From positions 1-64,000 of the forward strand of contig NZ_AJYQ02000089.1 of the NCBI RefSeq assembly GCF_000287055.2: a stretch of DNA of 64,000 bases. The letters run 5' to 3'. This document shows, piece after piece, positions 25,841-35,244 of this stretch. The position numbers and the translations under genes were made by a program. The stretch is from Vibrio genomosp. F10 str. ZF-129 (GTDB lineage Bacteria; Pseudomonadota; Gammaproteobacteria; Enterobacterales; Vibrionaceae). The notes beneath the pieces were generated by a model. The model was given only the letters and a program-made list of their open reading frames with translations, made no database searches and was not told the DNA's origin. How positions within the stretch are numbered: position 1 is the stretch's first letter; each line of letters opens with the position of its first letter.

Positions 25841-27192
25841 AATTGATCTTCTACACTTTGCTTATGCATCCATTGAAGCCTAATGCCTAACATTAGGGCC
25901 GCCGAAGAAAGACCGATAATAAAGCCGACCCAAAAACCGTGAGCCCCCATAGGTTCAACAATCCAATCGGTCATCCCCAGAATGTAGCCGATGGGTAACC
26001 CCAGTATCCAATACGCAATGAATGTGCGATTGAAGATAGCCGTCATGTCTTTATATCCTCGAAGGGCACCCGCTGCCACCACTTGAATTGAATCGGTACA
26101 CTGGTAAACAGCCGCAAACAATAAAAGCTGCATCGCAATCGTGATAACCGCTTTGTTATCAGTATACAAATAGGCAATGTTCTCTTTAAATACGACCGTT
26201 AGCGCAGCGGTAAATACGGCCAGTACAAGTCCTACAATAATGCCCACACGAGATGCGATCATCGCACCTTCGATGTTTTTCTGTCCCAACATATGACCCA
26301 CTCGGATACTCACCGCAGCACCAATACTCATGGGTAGCATAAACACCAGTGAAGAGAAATTTATAGCGACTTGATGAGCCGCCACCACAAGAGCCCCTAA
26401 CGGTGCGACTAAAAGTGCAACAACGGCAAACAGGGTGACCTCGAAGAACATCGCGGCCGCAACAGGAAAACCGAGTTTAAATAAACGAATTAGTGCTTTC
26501 GGTTGTGGTCGATGAAATTGGCCAAATAGCTGTATGTGGGCGAGGCGTTTCGACGTCACAACATAGAAAAGTAGCATCGCGAGCATTAACCAGTACACGA
26601 TAGCAGTGGCGACGCCACAGCCCACACCGCCTAATGCGGGCGCACCAAACTTACCGTACACAAAAATCCAGTTAAGTGGAATGTTAACTAATAGCCCGAT
26701 AAAACCAATCACCATGGCCGGTTTGGTGAGTGCTAATCCATCTGTGTAGCTACGCAGAGCCTGAAAAAGTAGAAAAGCGGGCACCGCAAAGATGACCGCA
26801 AACATATAGCCGTTCGTTTTTTCAGCCATTAACGCATCGACATTCATCATGTCCAGAATCCGTTGAGTCTGCATAAGCACAATAATAATGGGCACAGAAA
26901 TCAGCAGCGCCATAGCAATCCCTTGATGGATTTCAAAAGGAATTTTATTTTGACGCCCAGAACCATTGAGTTGCGCGACAATTGGCACAAGCGCCATGAG
27001 CAGACCAATACCAAATAGAATCGAGGGTAGCCAAATACTTGAGGCAATAGACACTGCGGCCATATCGGTCGCGCTGACGCCACCGGCCATTATCGTATCA
27101 ACGAACCCCATTCCAGTTTGCGCGATAGAAGCAATAAAAACGGGCGTAGCAAGCTTAACGAGGTGAGATGCCTCTAATTTGTAACGATGCAC
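25822..27192 (-). CDS. norM: MATE-family multidrug efflux protein (NorM-like)
   Basis: 456 residues and 12 membrane helices in two homologous halves, the standard MATE length. It begins 'EASHLVKLATPVFIASIAQTGMGFVDTIMAGG', the NorM-type helix 1. Family role: sodium- or proton-driven export of cationic drugs and dyes from the cytoplasm. Divergent from riboflavin synthase with a 124-base shared upstream region. The 3' end is formed by a tandem repeat unit that also encodes the last residues. Confidence 0.88.
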   Translation of the reverse strand: MHRYKLEASHLVKLATPVFIASIAQTGMGFVDTIMAGGVSATDMAAVSIASSIWLPSILFGIGLLMALVPIVAQLNGSGRQNKIPFEIHQGIAMALLISVPIIIVLMQTQRILDMMNVDALMAEKTNGYMFAVIFAVPAFLLFQALRSYTDGLALTKPAMVIGFIGLLVNIPLNWIFVYGKFGAPALGGVGCGVATAIVYWLMLAMLLFYVVTSKRLAHIQLFGQFHRPQPKALIRLFKLGFPVAAAMFFEVTLFAVVALLVAPLGALVVAAHQVAINFSSLVFMLPMSIGAAVSIRVGHMLGQKNIEGAMIASRVGIIVGLVLAVFTAALTVVFKENIAYLYTDNKAVITIAMQLLLFAAVYQCTDSIQVVAAGALRGYKDMTAIFNRTFIAYWILGLPIGYILGMTDWIVEPMGAHGFWVGFIIGLSSAALMLGIRLQWMHKQSVEDQLAFAAK

Positions 27193-27316
27193 AGGAACTC
27201 CAAAGGAAGGAGGAAAGAAAAAGAGTCCACCGATGTAAAATCATCAATAATGGTGTTGTCGGGCATGATAAAGAAATGTCACACTAAGCTCCATAAAAAA
27301 CTCATGGAATTTAACT

Positions 27317-27925
27317 ATGTTTACTGGAATTGTCCAAGGCACAGCACGTGTTGTTAAAATCGATAAAAAAGAAGACTTTCAAAGCCATACTCTTTCACTT
27401 GCTGAAGAGCTCAGATTCGGCCTAGCTATTGGTGCGTCAGTTGCACATAACGGGTGTTGTTTAACGGTTACTTCAATAAACGGTGATTTGGTGACATTCG
27501 ATTTAATGCAAGCCACATTGAAACTGACCAATCTTGGCGAGATAAGCGAAGGTGATGAAGTGAACATTGAAAGGGCAGCCAAATTTGGTGATGAAATTGG
27601 TGGCCACTCAATGTCTGGGCACATCGCTTTTACCGCAACCATAGATCAAGTGATCAACACGCCCAATAATAGAACACTGTGGTTTTGCGTCGATAAATCG
27701 GCCATGAAATATATCTTGGAAAAGGGTTATATTGGTTTGGATGGTTGTTCGTTAACGATTGGCGAGGTGGAGAAAGGGCGATTTAGCGTGCATCTGATTC
27801 CAGAGACGTTAGCGCGAACCTTGTTTGGGAGCCGAAAAGCGGGCGATCGAATTAACGTTGAAGTTGATCCACAAACACAAGCCATTGTGGATACCGTGGA
27901 ACGTGTACTTGCTCAGCGCGTATAG
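27317..27925 (+). CDS. ribE: Riboflavin synthase, alpha chain
   Basis: 202 residues in two lumazine-binding repeats; starts with the invariant MFTGIVQG. The second repeat shows '[14 protein letters not shown]'. It makes riboflavin by dismutation of 6,7-dimethyl-8-ribityllumazine. Also called ribC in some genomes. The spacing to norM leaves no room for an FMN riboswitch, and none was recognised. A strong terminator follows. Confidence 0.93.
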   Translation: MFTGIVQGTARVVKIDKKEDFQSHTLSLAEELRFGLAIGASVAHNGCCLTVTSINGDLVTFDLMQATLKLTNLGEISEGDEVNIERAAKFGDEIGGHSMSGHIAFTATIDQVINTPNNRTLWFCVDKSAMKYILEKGYIGLDGCSLTIGEVEKGRFSVHLIPETLARTLFGSRKAGDRINVEVDPQTQAIVDTVERVLAQRV

Positions 27926-27942
27926 TATCTCTGTATCCAAAT

Positions 27943-27973
27943 AAAAGAAGCACCCTTTAAGGGTACTTCTTTT
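27943..27973 (+). terminator. Terminator after riboflavin synthase
   Basis: Hairpin with arms AAAAGAAGCACCC and GGGTACTTCTTTT (one mismatch) followed by T residues. Confidence 0.85.
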
Positions 27974-28024
27974 ATAGACATTCTTTTATCGGAAAAAGTT
28001 CGTTAGCTATGCGTTAACCAATTA

Positions 28025-28228
28025 TTAACTAAAGGGTTCGTCTTCAATACTCGCGATCAAGCTAACTTGTTGCTGGCTATGATCGATATGCATATTTAGG
28101 TGGATAGAACGGTGACAAAACGGGCAATCATCGTAAAACTCTTGGCTTTCACTAGAAGCGTCGAGAGTGACTCCAATAGTATGATCGCAATTGGGACAAG
28201 TGATATTTTTCTCTGTATAAATTCTCAT
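28025..28228 (-). CDS. Small CPxCG-type zinc-ribbon protein
   Basis: 67 residues with two cysteine pairs, CPNC near residue 11 and CPFC near 38, a probable zinc ribbon. It belongs to the small 'CPXCG motif-containing cysteine-rich protein' group found in gamma-proteobacteria; function unknown. The start giving MRIYTEK is preferred because GGAG lies seven bases before it; the longer form adds MEYA. No operon partner. Confidence 0.75.
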   Translation of the reverse strand: MRIYTEKNITCPNCDHTIGVTLDASSESQEFYDDCPFCHRSIHLNMHIDHSQQQVSLIASIEDEPFS

Positions 28229-28540
28229 TGCGTACTCCATGACATCTATGCAATAAAACGATTTTAATGGCCGAAGTTAGTAATGGTCGTGAATTAAGTG
28301 GAAAGTTTGAGTTACACCATAAAAACGCGTCGAATATAATATTGCTCATTGATTTCTATAAATACTATTTGCCGGTAAATAAGAGGGTTATTTCATCGGG
28401 GAATCGTTATTCGTACCATTATGAGTTTGATGAATGTTTTTTGTGGTTTCGCTCTAGGTATGCTTTTACCAACTCCTGAGCATCAGGTAGTCTAAGGTTA
28501 TTAATATCCACTGTGTGAGTGGAGAACTTTAAGGTAAACG
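28229..28540. other. Intergenic region with no recognised gene
   Basis: 312 bases between the zinc-ribbon gene and the ABC exporter. It presumably holds both promoters. A 70-codon open frame crosses it but lacks a ribosome site and family likeness. I see no clear operator, RNA or repeat. Confidence 0.5.
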
Positions 28541-30364
28541 ATGCAATCGAAACATAAAAACACCTCATCTCCACTCAATCCGTCGCCAGCAAGTGAACAA
28601 AAAGAGCAGGGGGAGAACAATAAAAATCTGAGCATTTTGTTTAATCTCGTCGAGTTCGTTAAACCTTACAAGGTAAGTGTTATTGCGGCGCTTCTCGCGC
28701 TGATGTTTACTGCTTCGTTGACACTGTCGGTGGGTCATGGCGTCAGAATGTTAATTGATGAAGGATTTTCTCAGCGATCCATTGACGATCTTGGTCGCGC
28801 CATTCAATTTATTCTTCTGGTGACCGTTTTTATCTCTGTGGGTACATTTTTCCGGTTTTACCTCGTCTCCTCAGTGGGGGAACGCGTGAGTGCAGATATA
28901 AGACTCGCTGTGTTCAATCATGTCATCACTTTACACCCCAGCTACTTTGAAACCCATGGCAGTGGAGACATTATGTCTCGCATCACTACCGATACCACAC
29001 TGCTACAAAGTATTATCGGCTCCTCGTTTTCTATGGCGATGCGCAGTGCACTCATGTGTATTGGCGCAGTGGTTATGCTTTTTGCCACCAATATAAAGCT
29101 GACCTTAATCGTATTAACGTCGGTGCCGTTTATTATCGTGCCCATCTTAGTGTACGGCCGCAGAGTCAGAGCGTTGTCGAGAAAGAGCCAAGATTCGATG
29201 GCGGACGTAGGCAGCTACGCCGGTGAAGCCATTGAACATATCAAAACCGTTCAAAGCTACAGCCACGAAGAGCAAGAAAAGAAAGCGTTCTCGATTGAAG
29301 TGGAAAAAGCATTTGAAATTGGTCGCCAACGAGTAAAACAGCGCGCTATCTTAATTTCGGGCGTTATTGTGATTGTGTTCAGTGCGATCGCAGGGATGCT
29401 TTGGGTAGGTGGAAGTGATGTCATCAACGGTAATATGTCAGCGGGGGATCTCGGGGCTTTTGTCTTTTATGCCATTATGGTTGCCTCATCTCTGGGGACA
29501 ATCTCAGAAGTGCTAGGCGAACTCCAACGGGCAGCGGGCGCAACAGAAAGGTTGATCGAACTGCTTCAAGTGGAAAGCAATATTGTCGCGCCTAATCGTA
29601 ATACTCGGTCACCAGCTAGCTTACCAGCCGAAGTGGTATTTGAGAATGTCACTTTTCACTACCCGTCAAGACCTGACCAAGCAGCCACCGATAACCTTGT
29701 TCTAAGGGCAGAGGAAGGTAAGGTTTTAGCGCTTGTCGGGCCATCAGGAGCGGGTAAAACCACGCTGTTTGAGCTTCTTCAACGGTTTTACGATCCACAG
29801 AAAGGTCTGGTCACTCTTGGCGGTATCGACCTGCGTGAGTTTGATCCTTATGAGCTACGTCAACAAATGGCACTGGTTCCTCAACAGCCAGCGTTATTTA
29901 GCCACGATGTATTTCATAATATTCGTTACGGCAACCCCGATGCCACTGATGAACAAGTGATCGACGCGGCGAAAAAAGCCCATGCGCATGAATTTATTAT
30001 GAATTTGCCTCAGGGGTATCAAAGCTTTCTTGGTGAAAGAGGAGTACGTTTATCGGGTGGACAAAAACAGCGGATTGCTATTGCGCGTGCGATCTTAAAA
30101 GATCCTAACATTCTATTGCTAGACGAGGCGACGAGCGCACTAGACAGCGAAAGTGAGCATCATGTGCAGCAAGCGTTGAAAGAGTTGATGCGTGGAAGAA
30201 CGACGCTCATTATTGCTCATCGATTATCGACAATTAAGCATGCCGACCAAATAGCAGTGCTCGACCAAGGGCGATTAGTCAATGTTGGGGATCACCAATC
30301 ATTACTAAACAGCTGTGAGTTGTATCAACGATTGGTTGAGTTACAGTTCAAGCACATGTCTTAG
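28541..30364 (+). CDS. ABC exporter, fused permease-ATPase (MsbA/ABCB type)
   Basis: 607 residues. A six-helix exporter domain (about 40-330) has the 'SVGERVSADIRLAVFNHVITLHPSYFETHGSGDIMSRITTD' intracellular loop. The ATPase has Walker A GPSGAGKTT, signature LSGGQKQR, Walker B ILLLDEA and H-loop AHRLST. It works as a homodimer in the inner membrane. The substrate is unknown; lipids or drugs are typical. Not clearly the essential MsbA, since no lpxK follows. Transcribed alone and closed by a terminator. Confidence 0.85.
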   Translation: MQSKHKNTSSPLNPSPASEQKEQGENNKNLSILFNLVEFVKPYKVSVIAALLALMFTASLTLSVGHGVRMLIDEGFSQRSIDDLGRAIQFILLVTVFISVGTFFRFYLVSSVGERVSADIRLAVFNHVITLHPSYFETHGSGDIMSRITTDTTLLQSIIGSSFSMAMRSALMCIGAVVMLFATNIKLTLIVLTSVPFIIVPILVYGRRVRALSRKSQDSMADVGSYAGEAIEHIKTVQSYSHEEQEKKAFSIEVEKAFEIGRQRVKQRAILISGVIVIVFSAIAGMLWVGGSDVINGNMSAGDLGAFVFYAIMVASSLGTISEVLGELQRAAGATERLIELLQVESNIVAPNRNTRSPASLPAEVVFENVTFHYPSRPDQAATDNLVLRAEEGKVLALVGPSGAGKTTLFELLQRFYDPQKGLVTLGGIDLREFDPYELRQQMALVPQQPALFSHDVFHNIRYGNPDATDEQVIDAAKKAHAHEFIMNLPQGYQSFLGERGVRLSGGQKQRIAIARAILKDPNILLLDEATSALDSESEHHVQQALKELMRGRTTLIIAHRLSTIKHADQIAVLDQGRLVNVGDHQSLLNSCELYQRLVELQFKHMS

Positions 30365-30416
30365 TTGAAGAATCTCAAGCTAGAATGTAAAAAAGAATCA
30401 GCATCTGTTTGTGATG

Positions 30417-30444
30417 AAAAAGGCCACTAAATTAGCGGCCTTTC
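30417..30444. terminator. Terminator between ABC exporter and U32 gene
   Basis: Hairpin AAAAAGGCC-A-CTAA...TTAG-C-GGCCTTT. A and T tails on both sides suit the convergent genes. Confidence 0.82.
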
Positions 30445-30463
30445 TAGTGAACCGCCTATTTCA

Positions 30464-32719
30464 TTATAAACCTTGAACGTATTGGTCGTTGGTTCTAATC
30501 GTGACGAGCTGTTCTAGATTCTGTCGAGAGCCGCTAACGCCGTTGATCAAGCCTTCAAAGTGCTTAATCAATTCAGCCTTATCTTGCACTTCTTTAGAGC
30601 CTGCACCAATATTGGTTAGATCAATGAAGAATTCATCAAACAAATCCGAGAAATCAGTCACAGCCTCATGATTTAAAAACTGCTCGTGATTGTAGATACT
30701 CGGGTAGCCACCTTTTTGTTTATCAACCGCAAATGAAATGCCTTTCACATTGGTAATGGTTGTTGCTTTCTCACACTTGAGCATACAGCCCGCTTCGATA
30801 CTCGGTTTATTGCAGCCAACGGTTCTTTGGAAAAAGCACTGTCGGCTCGTCATCATAAGAATAGGGTGGTAAATGCTGTAGAACAGTTTGAAGTTCTCTG
30901 GGCGGGTGATATGACGGATTTGGCCTTTATTGATCTCGTTTGAAATAAACGCACCGGCACAGTTTAGCTCTTCTTTAAGGGTAACTAACGCGTGTGAGTT
31001 GGTCGTATTCATGAATGGCCCAGCCACCCATTCAATGCCCATTTCATAGGCTTTATAGGCAATGCCGGTATTGTTAGTGACGATACGCTCAGGTTTAACT
31101 TCTTCTAAGATACGCACTGCTTCATCGTAATCTTTACCAATCAATACCGCAGGGAACCAAGGAATCAAACGAGGGTTTTCAGCCAAAATATCGATGTATT
31201 TATTGCAACGTTTTTTAAAGCTTTCGGGTAATTTAAAATAAACATCCGCATCAGTAATGTCACAGATGTGCAGATCGGCGACGTCAGCAATTAGCATTGA
31301 AAGCGTTGGCGTTTCGTTCACTTTAGGGTGCTTTTCAAGCGCAGGAACATCGACATGCTTAATGACATCGACAGAACCATTTAAAATGAAATCAATTTCT
31401 TCTTTCAGCGCTGAAATTTCTTTCAATGGAATGCTGAGTCCTTCTTCCATACGAGAAAAATCATACTCAGCCAATGTATGTACAGGGCTTTTTAACGCTT
31501 TAAAACGTTTGGTCAACAACTCTTGAGTAATGGCTTTTTCACCCGCAACCGATAGAGCAGAAGAGGACTGAACGGTAAATGTCTCGTCTTTTGAAATAAC
31601 AGAGACAGTTAACGGCTGTCCCAGTTTTGCATCAAATGAAAGCATAACCTGTGTCTTAGAGATATCGAGGAATTGAATTTTTTCTCGCATCTCTGCGCCG
31701 ATTTCATTTTTTGACGTGTAGAGGTTGTCTGTTACTTCTTGAATTTGTACAACGGAGATCGACTCGTTTTCCGACGTCGCTTTGTCGACCGCATAATTCA
31801 CGCTGTTGTCGCGTGGATTATCAATAAACATGTCTTTCGTCAGGTTACCTTTGAGGAACGAGTTCGTGAAATCACGATTAAACACTTTGTGCAGATTAGC
31901 GTCATCTTCAATCAATAAGCCTTTTTCGACGAAGCTATCGATTTGTTTACGCCATGTATCGACAACGGTATACACATAGTGAGCGCCTTTGATGCGCCCT
32001 TCAACTTTGAGCGAATCCACTTTTGCGTCAACCAGTTCGGGTAGATCGTAGTAGGCCGAGTTGTCTTTTAAGTTGAGTGGGTACTTATTACCGGCGTCGG
32101 TGATTTCATATTCATCACGACATGCTTGGCTACAACGGCCACGGTTTCCGGAATTACCAACACTGACGGAACTTGAATAACATTGACCCGAAAATGCAAT
32201 ACACAAAGCACCGTGTACAAAGACTTCCGTCAAGACATCGTGATCATGAGCGACTTCAGTGAGCATTTTAATTTCAGGTAGGTTGAGTTCTCGAGAGAGG
32301 TTAACGCGTGTTGCCCCAATTTTGGCTAAGAATTTGATTTGACCTTCGTTATGGGTCGTCAACTGAGTAGAGGCATGCACATCTAATGATGGAAAGTGCT
32401 TTTTAACTAAGTCAAATAACCCTAAGTCTTGAACAATAATACCGTCAAGCTTGGTATTGACGAGTTGGTTAAGCAGTTTACTAATGCTTTTAATTTCGTG
32501 TTCTAACAGCACGATATTCAATGTCAGAAAAACTTCGCAGCCATATTGGTGAGCTAACCGTATAACGCCATTCAGTTCATCAAGTGATAGGTTTGATGCT
32601 CTATTTCGCGCGTTAAACGTATTTAAACCGCAATAGACTGCATTCGCACCTGCCACGATAGCCGCTTTTATTGCTTCTACGTCACCGCCAGGGGCTAATA
32701 ATTCAATTTTTCTGCTCAT
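30464..32719 (-). CDS. Peptidase U32-family protein (RlhA-like)
   Basis: 751 residues. The N-terminal U32 barrel starts 'IELLAPGGDVEAIKAAIVAGANAVYCG'. The U32 signature region is 'EVFVHGALCIAFSGQCYSSSVSVGNSGNRGRCSQACR' and supplies iron-sulfur cysteines. A second cysteine group, 'CFFQRTVGCNKPSIEAGCMLKCEKA', lies near residues 655-680. U32 proteins act in tRNA/rRNA hydroxylation (TrhP, RlhA) and ubiquinone synthesis (UbiUV); the long form is closest to RlhA, a 23S rRNA hydroxylation factor. Exact substrate inferred only. Confidence 0.8.
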   Translation of the reverse strand: MSRKIELLAPGGDVEAIKAAIVAGANAVYCGLNTFNARNRASNLSLDELNGVIRLAHQYGCEVFLTLNIVLLEHEIKSISKLLNQLVNTKLDGIIVQDLGLFDLVKKHFPSLDVHASTQLTTHNEGQIKFLAKIGATRVNLSRELNLPEIKMLTEVAHDHDVLTEVFVHGALCIAFSGQCYSSSVSVGNSGNRGRCSQACRDEYEITDAGNKYPLNLKDNSAYYDLPELVDAKVDSLKVEGRIKGAHYVYTVVDTWRKQIDSFVEKGLLIEDDANLHKVFNRDFTNSFLKGNLTKDMFIDNPRDNSVNYAVDKATSENESISVVQIQEVTDNLYTSKNEIGAEMREKIQFLDISKTQVMLSFDAKLGQPLTVSVISKDETFTVQSSSALSVAGEKAITQELLTKRFKALKSPVHTLAEYDFSRMEEGLSIPLKEISALKEEIDFILNGSVDVIKHVDVPALEKHPKVNETPTLSMLIADVADLHICDITDADVYFKLPESFKKRCNKYIDILAENPRLIPWFPAVLIGKDYDEAVRILEEVKPERIVTNNTGIAYKAYEMGIEWVAGPFMNTTNSHALVTLKEELNCAGAFISNEINKGQIRHITRPENFKLFYSIYHPILMMTSRQCFFQRTVGCNKPSIEAGCMLKCEKATTITNVKGISFAVDKQKGGYPSIYNHEQFLNHEAVTDFSDLFDEFFIDLTNIGAGSKEVQDKAELIKHFEGLINGVSGSRQNLEQLVTIRTNDQYVQGL

Positions 32720-33017
32720 TTGAAACCGCTCAGTGTTTTTAACTTATAATTTTTGAGCGCGTATTCTAACGAGATCACTTGTTCATTACCACAACTCTCG
32801 CTTTCGTTGACTTGCGTCATATTAAATCACTAAGAAATAACGTTGTGTTTTACCAATCTAAGCAAATTGAAAGGTGGAAAAACTATGGAGGGGGTGCCTG
32901 TATTTTATTATGCAAACCACACTACTTTCGGTTGTCATAACAAACTGCTATTTGAAAGTAGTGATCGTTTGCCTATATGAGTGCTGTTGGAGGGTTAAAA
33001 TCATGCATAAAGACTCG

Positions 33018-33884
33018 CTAATAACTATTTATGTTGTTTATCAAACCTTCTGCCTCGGCAAGGTAATGCCCGCCAAATAAATTGTAATGATTCAGAACAT
33101 GATACAAGTTATAAATATCTTTTCTTTCTCCGTAGCCAAAATCTAAGGGTAATATGCTTTCGTAACCATGATAGAATTCAGGCTGAAACCCACCAAATAA
33201 CTCAGTCATGGCAATATCGCATTCGCGATCGCCCCAGTAGCAAGACGAATCATAGCAAATTGGGCCAAACGCAGAATTGGCGACATTACTGTGCCATAGA
33301 TCGCCATGGATTAATGACGGGCGAGGGTGGTGATTGGACAGGATCTCTGAAACTCGCTCAGTAAATTCTGCGATATTAACCAGCTCTATACCTTTCTCTC
33401 TGAGAAGTTGAAGTTGCCAGCCAATGCGTTGCTCGGCAAAAAAACGATGCCATTTACGATCCCATTTGTTTGGCTGTAATGTCGTGCCAATGTAATTATC
33501 TTCATCTAACCCAAACTCTTTCTGCTCACCCCATAAATGCAGCTTCGCAAGTTGCACGCCAAACTTATAACTCTGTTTATCATCTTCAAGTGGCTTAGTG
33601 GCTAAATAATTAAATACGATAAAAGAATGATCTTTGCTGGTACCGGTCAAGATAACCTCGGGGATAGAGACGGTAGAAGTGCTACGCAGAAGATTAAGGT
33701 TGTCGGCTTCAATGAGATACTTGTCAATGAAGTTTCTCGTATTCGATTTTACAAAATAACGTTGCTCACCGTCACTTATCATGTAGCAATCATTGATGTC
33801 ACCACCGTTCATCTTTGCGCGCTCGGTGATCGTATAATTGAACATAAGTGCTTCAGAGAGTTGTTGAGTCAATGCTTGCCACAT
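33018..33884 (-). CDS. Fructosamine kinase-like protein (YniA)
   Basis: 288 residues of the fructosamine-3-kinase/aminoglycoside phosphotransferase-like fold. The ATP-site lysine region is 'QRYFVKSN', the catalytic loop is 'LIHGDLWHSN', and the metal site is 'CYDSSCYWGDRECDIAM'. E. coli YniA is the model. It may phosphorylate ketoamines on glycated proteins or other small substrates. No neighbours in an operon. Confidence 0.85.
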   Translation of the reverse strand: MWQALTQQLSEALMFNYTITERAKMNGGDINDCYMISDGEQRYFVKSNTRNFIDKYLIEADNLNLLRSTSTVSIPEVILTGTSKDHSFIVFNYLATKPLEDDKQSYKFGVQLAKLHLWGEQKEFGLDEDNYIGTTLQPNKWDRKWHRFFAEQRIGWQLQLLREKGIELVNIAEFTERVSEILSNHHPRPSLIHGDLWHSNVANSAFGPICYDSSCYWGDRECDIAMTELFGGFQPEFYHGYESILPLDFGYGERKDIYNLYHVLNHYNLFGGHYLAEAEGLINNINSY

Positions 33885-34255
33885 AATAATAACCTTCAGA
33901 TAAGTACTTATTTACATTAAGTTTAGGACAATTTTTTTCGATTACCTGCTCAAGAGTTGACACAAAGCGAGAATTTTCGCCCTTTTTATCGTTAATGCGG
34001 AGAAGTGTGACTTTAGTCAAGCGCAGTTAACACTAATGAGTTCTCGATTTTTTTGTAATCGATGAGTAATGGCCAATTTTAATTCACCAATACGGACTCC
34101 CTTATTGAATTGAAGCCTCGTTTCTTTGACAGCGACGTGATTAGTAAACTATAAAGTGAGCTCTAAAGCATAATCAGGTTGTTAAAGTGCGTATACTTGT
34201 CTTAATATTAATGAGAACCTATTCTCATGTATTGCAGTAACTAGGAGATTTAAGT
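33885..34255. other. Intergenic region upstream of the DUF3802 gene
   Basis: 371 bases. It contains a TTGACA hexamer at about 33957 and a 7-bp inverted repeat ATGAGAA-CCTA-TTCTCAT at 34211-34228, just before the ribosome site of the next gene. No RNA gene or small gene was recognised. Confidence 0.45.
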
Positions 34256-34600
34256 GTGGTTGTAGAAACCGATGGATATTTAGCCTTAATTGAACATTTA
34301 GCATTGAACCTAGATGTGTTTACATCTGCAGACGGCGATACGGGTGCTGAAAGTATTGAAGATGTCGTGACTGACATGGTTTCAAGCAACATTATGGCCA
34401 TTTTTGAACAAAATCCAGAGCTGCATTCAAGTGTACGCTTTAAGTTATTAAAAGAAGCGGATTCCGTTGTTGAGGATTTGGGAGAGGTATTGGCAGGAGC
34501 CTGGACTAAACCTGCAACCAACGAACAGATCACCTTCCTTGACGAATACATTGCCTTGGTGAAAAACCTGTTCGACGTTGCAGTGGCGACCTACGATTAA
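34256..34600 (+). CDS. DUF3802 family protein
   Basis: 114 residues, acidic, mainly helical, no membrane segment or signal peptide. It begins with a GTG codon eight bases after AGGAG. I recognise it as the Vibrio/Shewanella DUF3802 family, whose function is unknown. It stands alone between divergent and convergent neighbours. Confidence 0.75.
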   Translation: MVVETDGYLALIEHLALNLDVFTSADGDTGAESIEDVVTDMVSSNIMAIFEQNPELHSSVRFKLLKEADSVVEDLGEVLAGAWTKPATNEQITFLDEYIALVKNLFDVAVATYD

Positions 34601-34623
34601 TTTCCCATTTCAAACATACCCAA

Positions 34624-35151
34624 TCAGTTGACTATAGGCGGGTATTCTACTCGCCTATAGTGCCAAAACTTAGATGCCCAATAGGGGTTATCAACTCTAG
34701 AAATAATCACGCCTTTTGATGTGGAAGCATGCAAAAACTGACGGTTTCCCAGATAAACACCCACATGGCGAGTGGTTCTCGATGTTCTAAAAAATATCAG
34801 ATCGCCCACTTCCGCTTCGTCATAGCCCACCTTTGACCCAACTTTACTTTGATGAAGTGTCGTCCTTGGAAGTTTCACATTTAAAGCATCGTGATAAGCG
34901 ATTTGCACAAATGCAGAGCAATCAATGCCTTGAAATGACGTGCCGCCCAAACGATACGGCACTCCTTTCCAGCGTTCATATACGTTCATAAATGATTGCT
35001 TAACCTTATGCTCGTAGGCAGATAAGGTCGGAGAACCTGATGCAGAGCTTGAAGATCCACTTACGGGTTTCGAAGGACCAGATGTATTTGTACAACCGAT
35101 CAAAAAGCCAATGCCGATAATGATGATTGTAGTGATCTTTAGTTTAGTCAT
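34624..35151 (-). CDS. NlpC/P60 lipoprotein peptidase
   Basis: 175 residues. Lipoprotein signal with lipobox LIGC at residue 20, a Ser/Gly linker, then an NlpC/P60 domain. The catalytic cysteine is in 'GIDCSAFVQIAY', the histidine in 'RHVGVYLG', and a third residue in 'FLHAST'. Such outer-membrane lipoproteins cleave peptide cross-links of murein (MepS/NlpC type). Resembles E. coli NlpC more than Spr in length. Divergent from the chemoreceptor gene. Confidence 0.85.
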   Translation of the reverse strand: MTKLKITTIIIIGIGFLIGCTNTSGPSKPVSGSSSSASGSPTLSAYEHKVKQSFMNVYERWKGVPYRLGGTSFQGIDCSAFVQIAYHDALNVKLPRTTLHQSKVGSKVGYDEAEVGDLIFFRTSRTTRHVGVYLGNRQFLHASTSKGVIISRVDNPYWASKFWHYRRVEYPPIVN

Positions 35152-35244
35152 TTGACATCTTATTGAAATATCGTTGAAATTTATTTGTAATGAGTGACAA
35201 CTAGCATAGCGGATAACGTGTTCGTCAAAGTAGCTAGTAAAAAC

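Noticed and set aside
27193..27316. FMN riboswitch before riboflavin synthase
   Set aside because: Too short and lacks the conserved RFN element blocks.
28267..28479. 70-codon open frame between the zinc-ribbon and ABC exporter genes
   Set aside because: No ribosome site, no recognisable family, unusual composition; probably chance.
32874..33080. 68-codon plus-strand open frame overlapping the end of the fructosamine kinase-like gene
   Set aside because: Overlaps a well-supported gene on the other strand and has no family likeness, although a GGAGGG-like run occurs nearby.
34211..34228. True Fur box
   Set aside because: The spacer between the arms is four bases instead of three and the outer matches are incomplete; kept only as a generic dyad.
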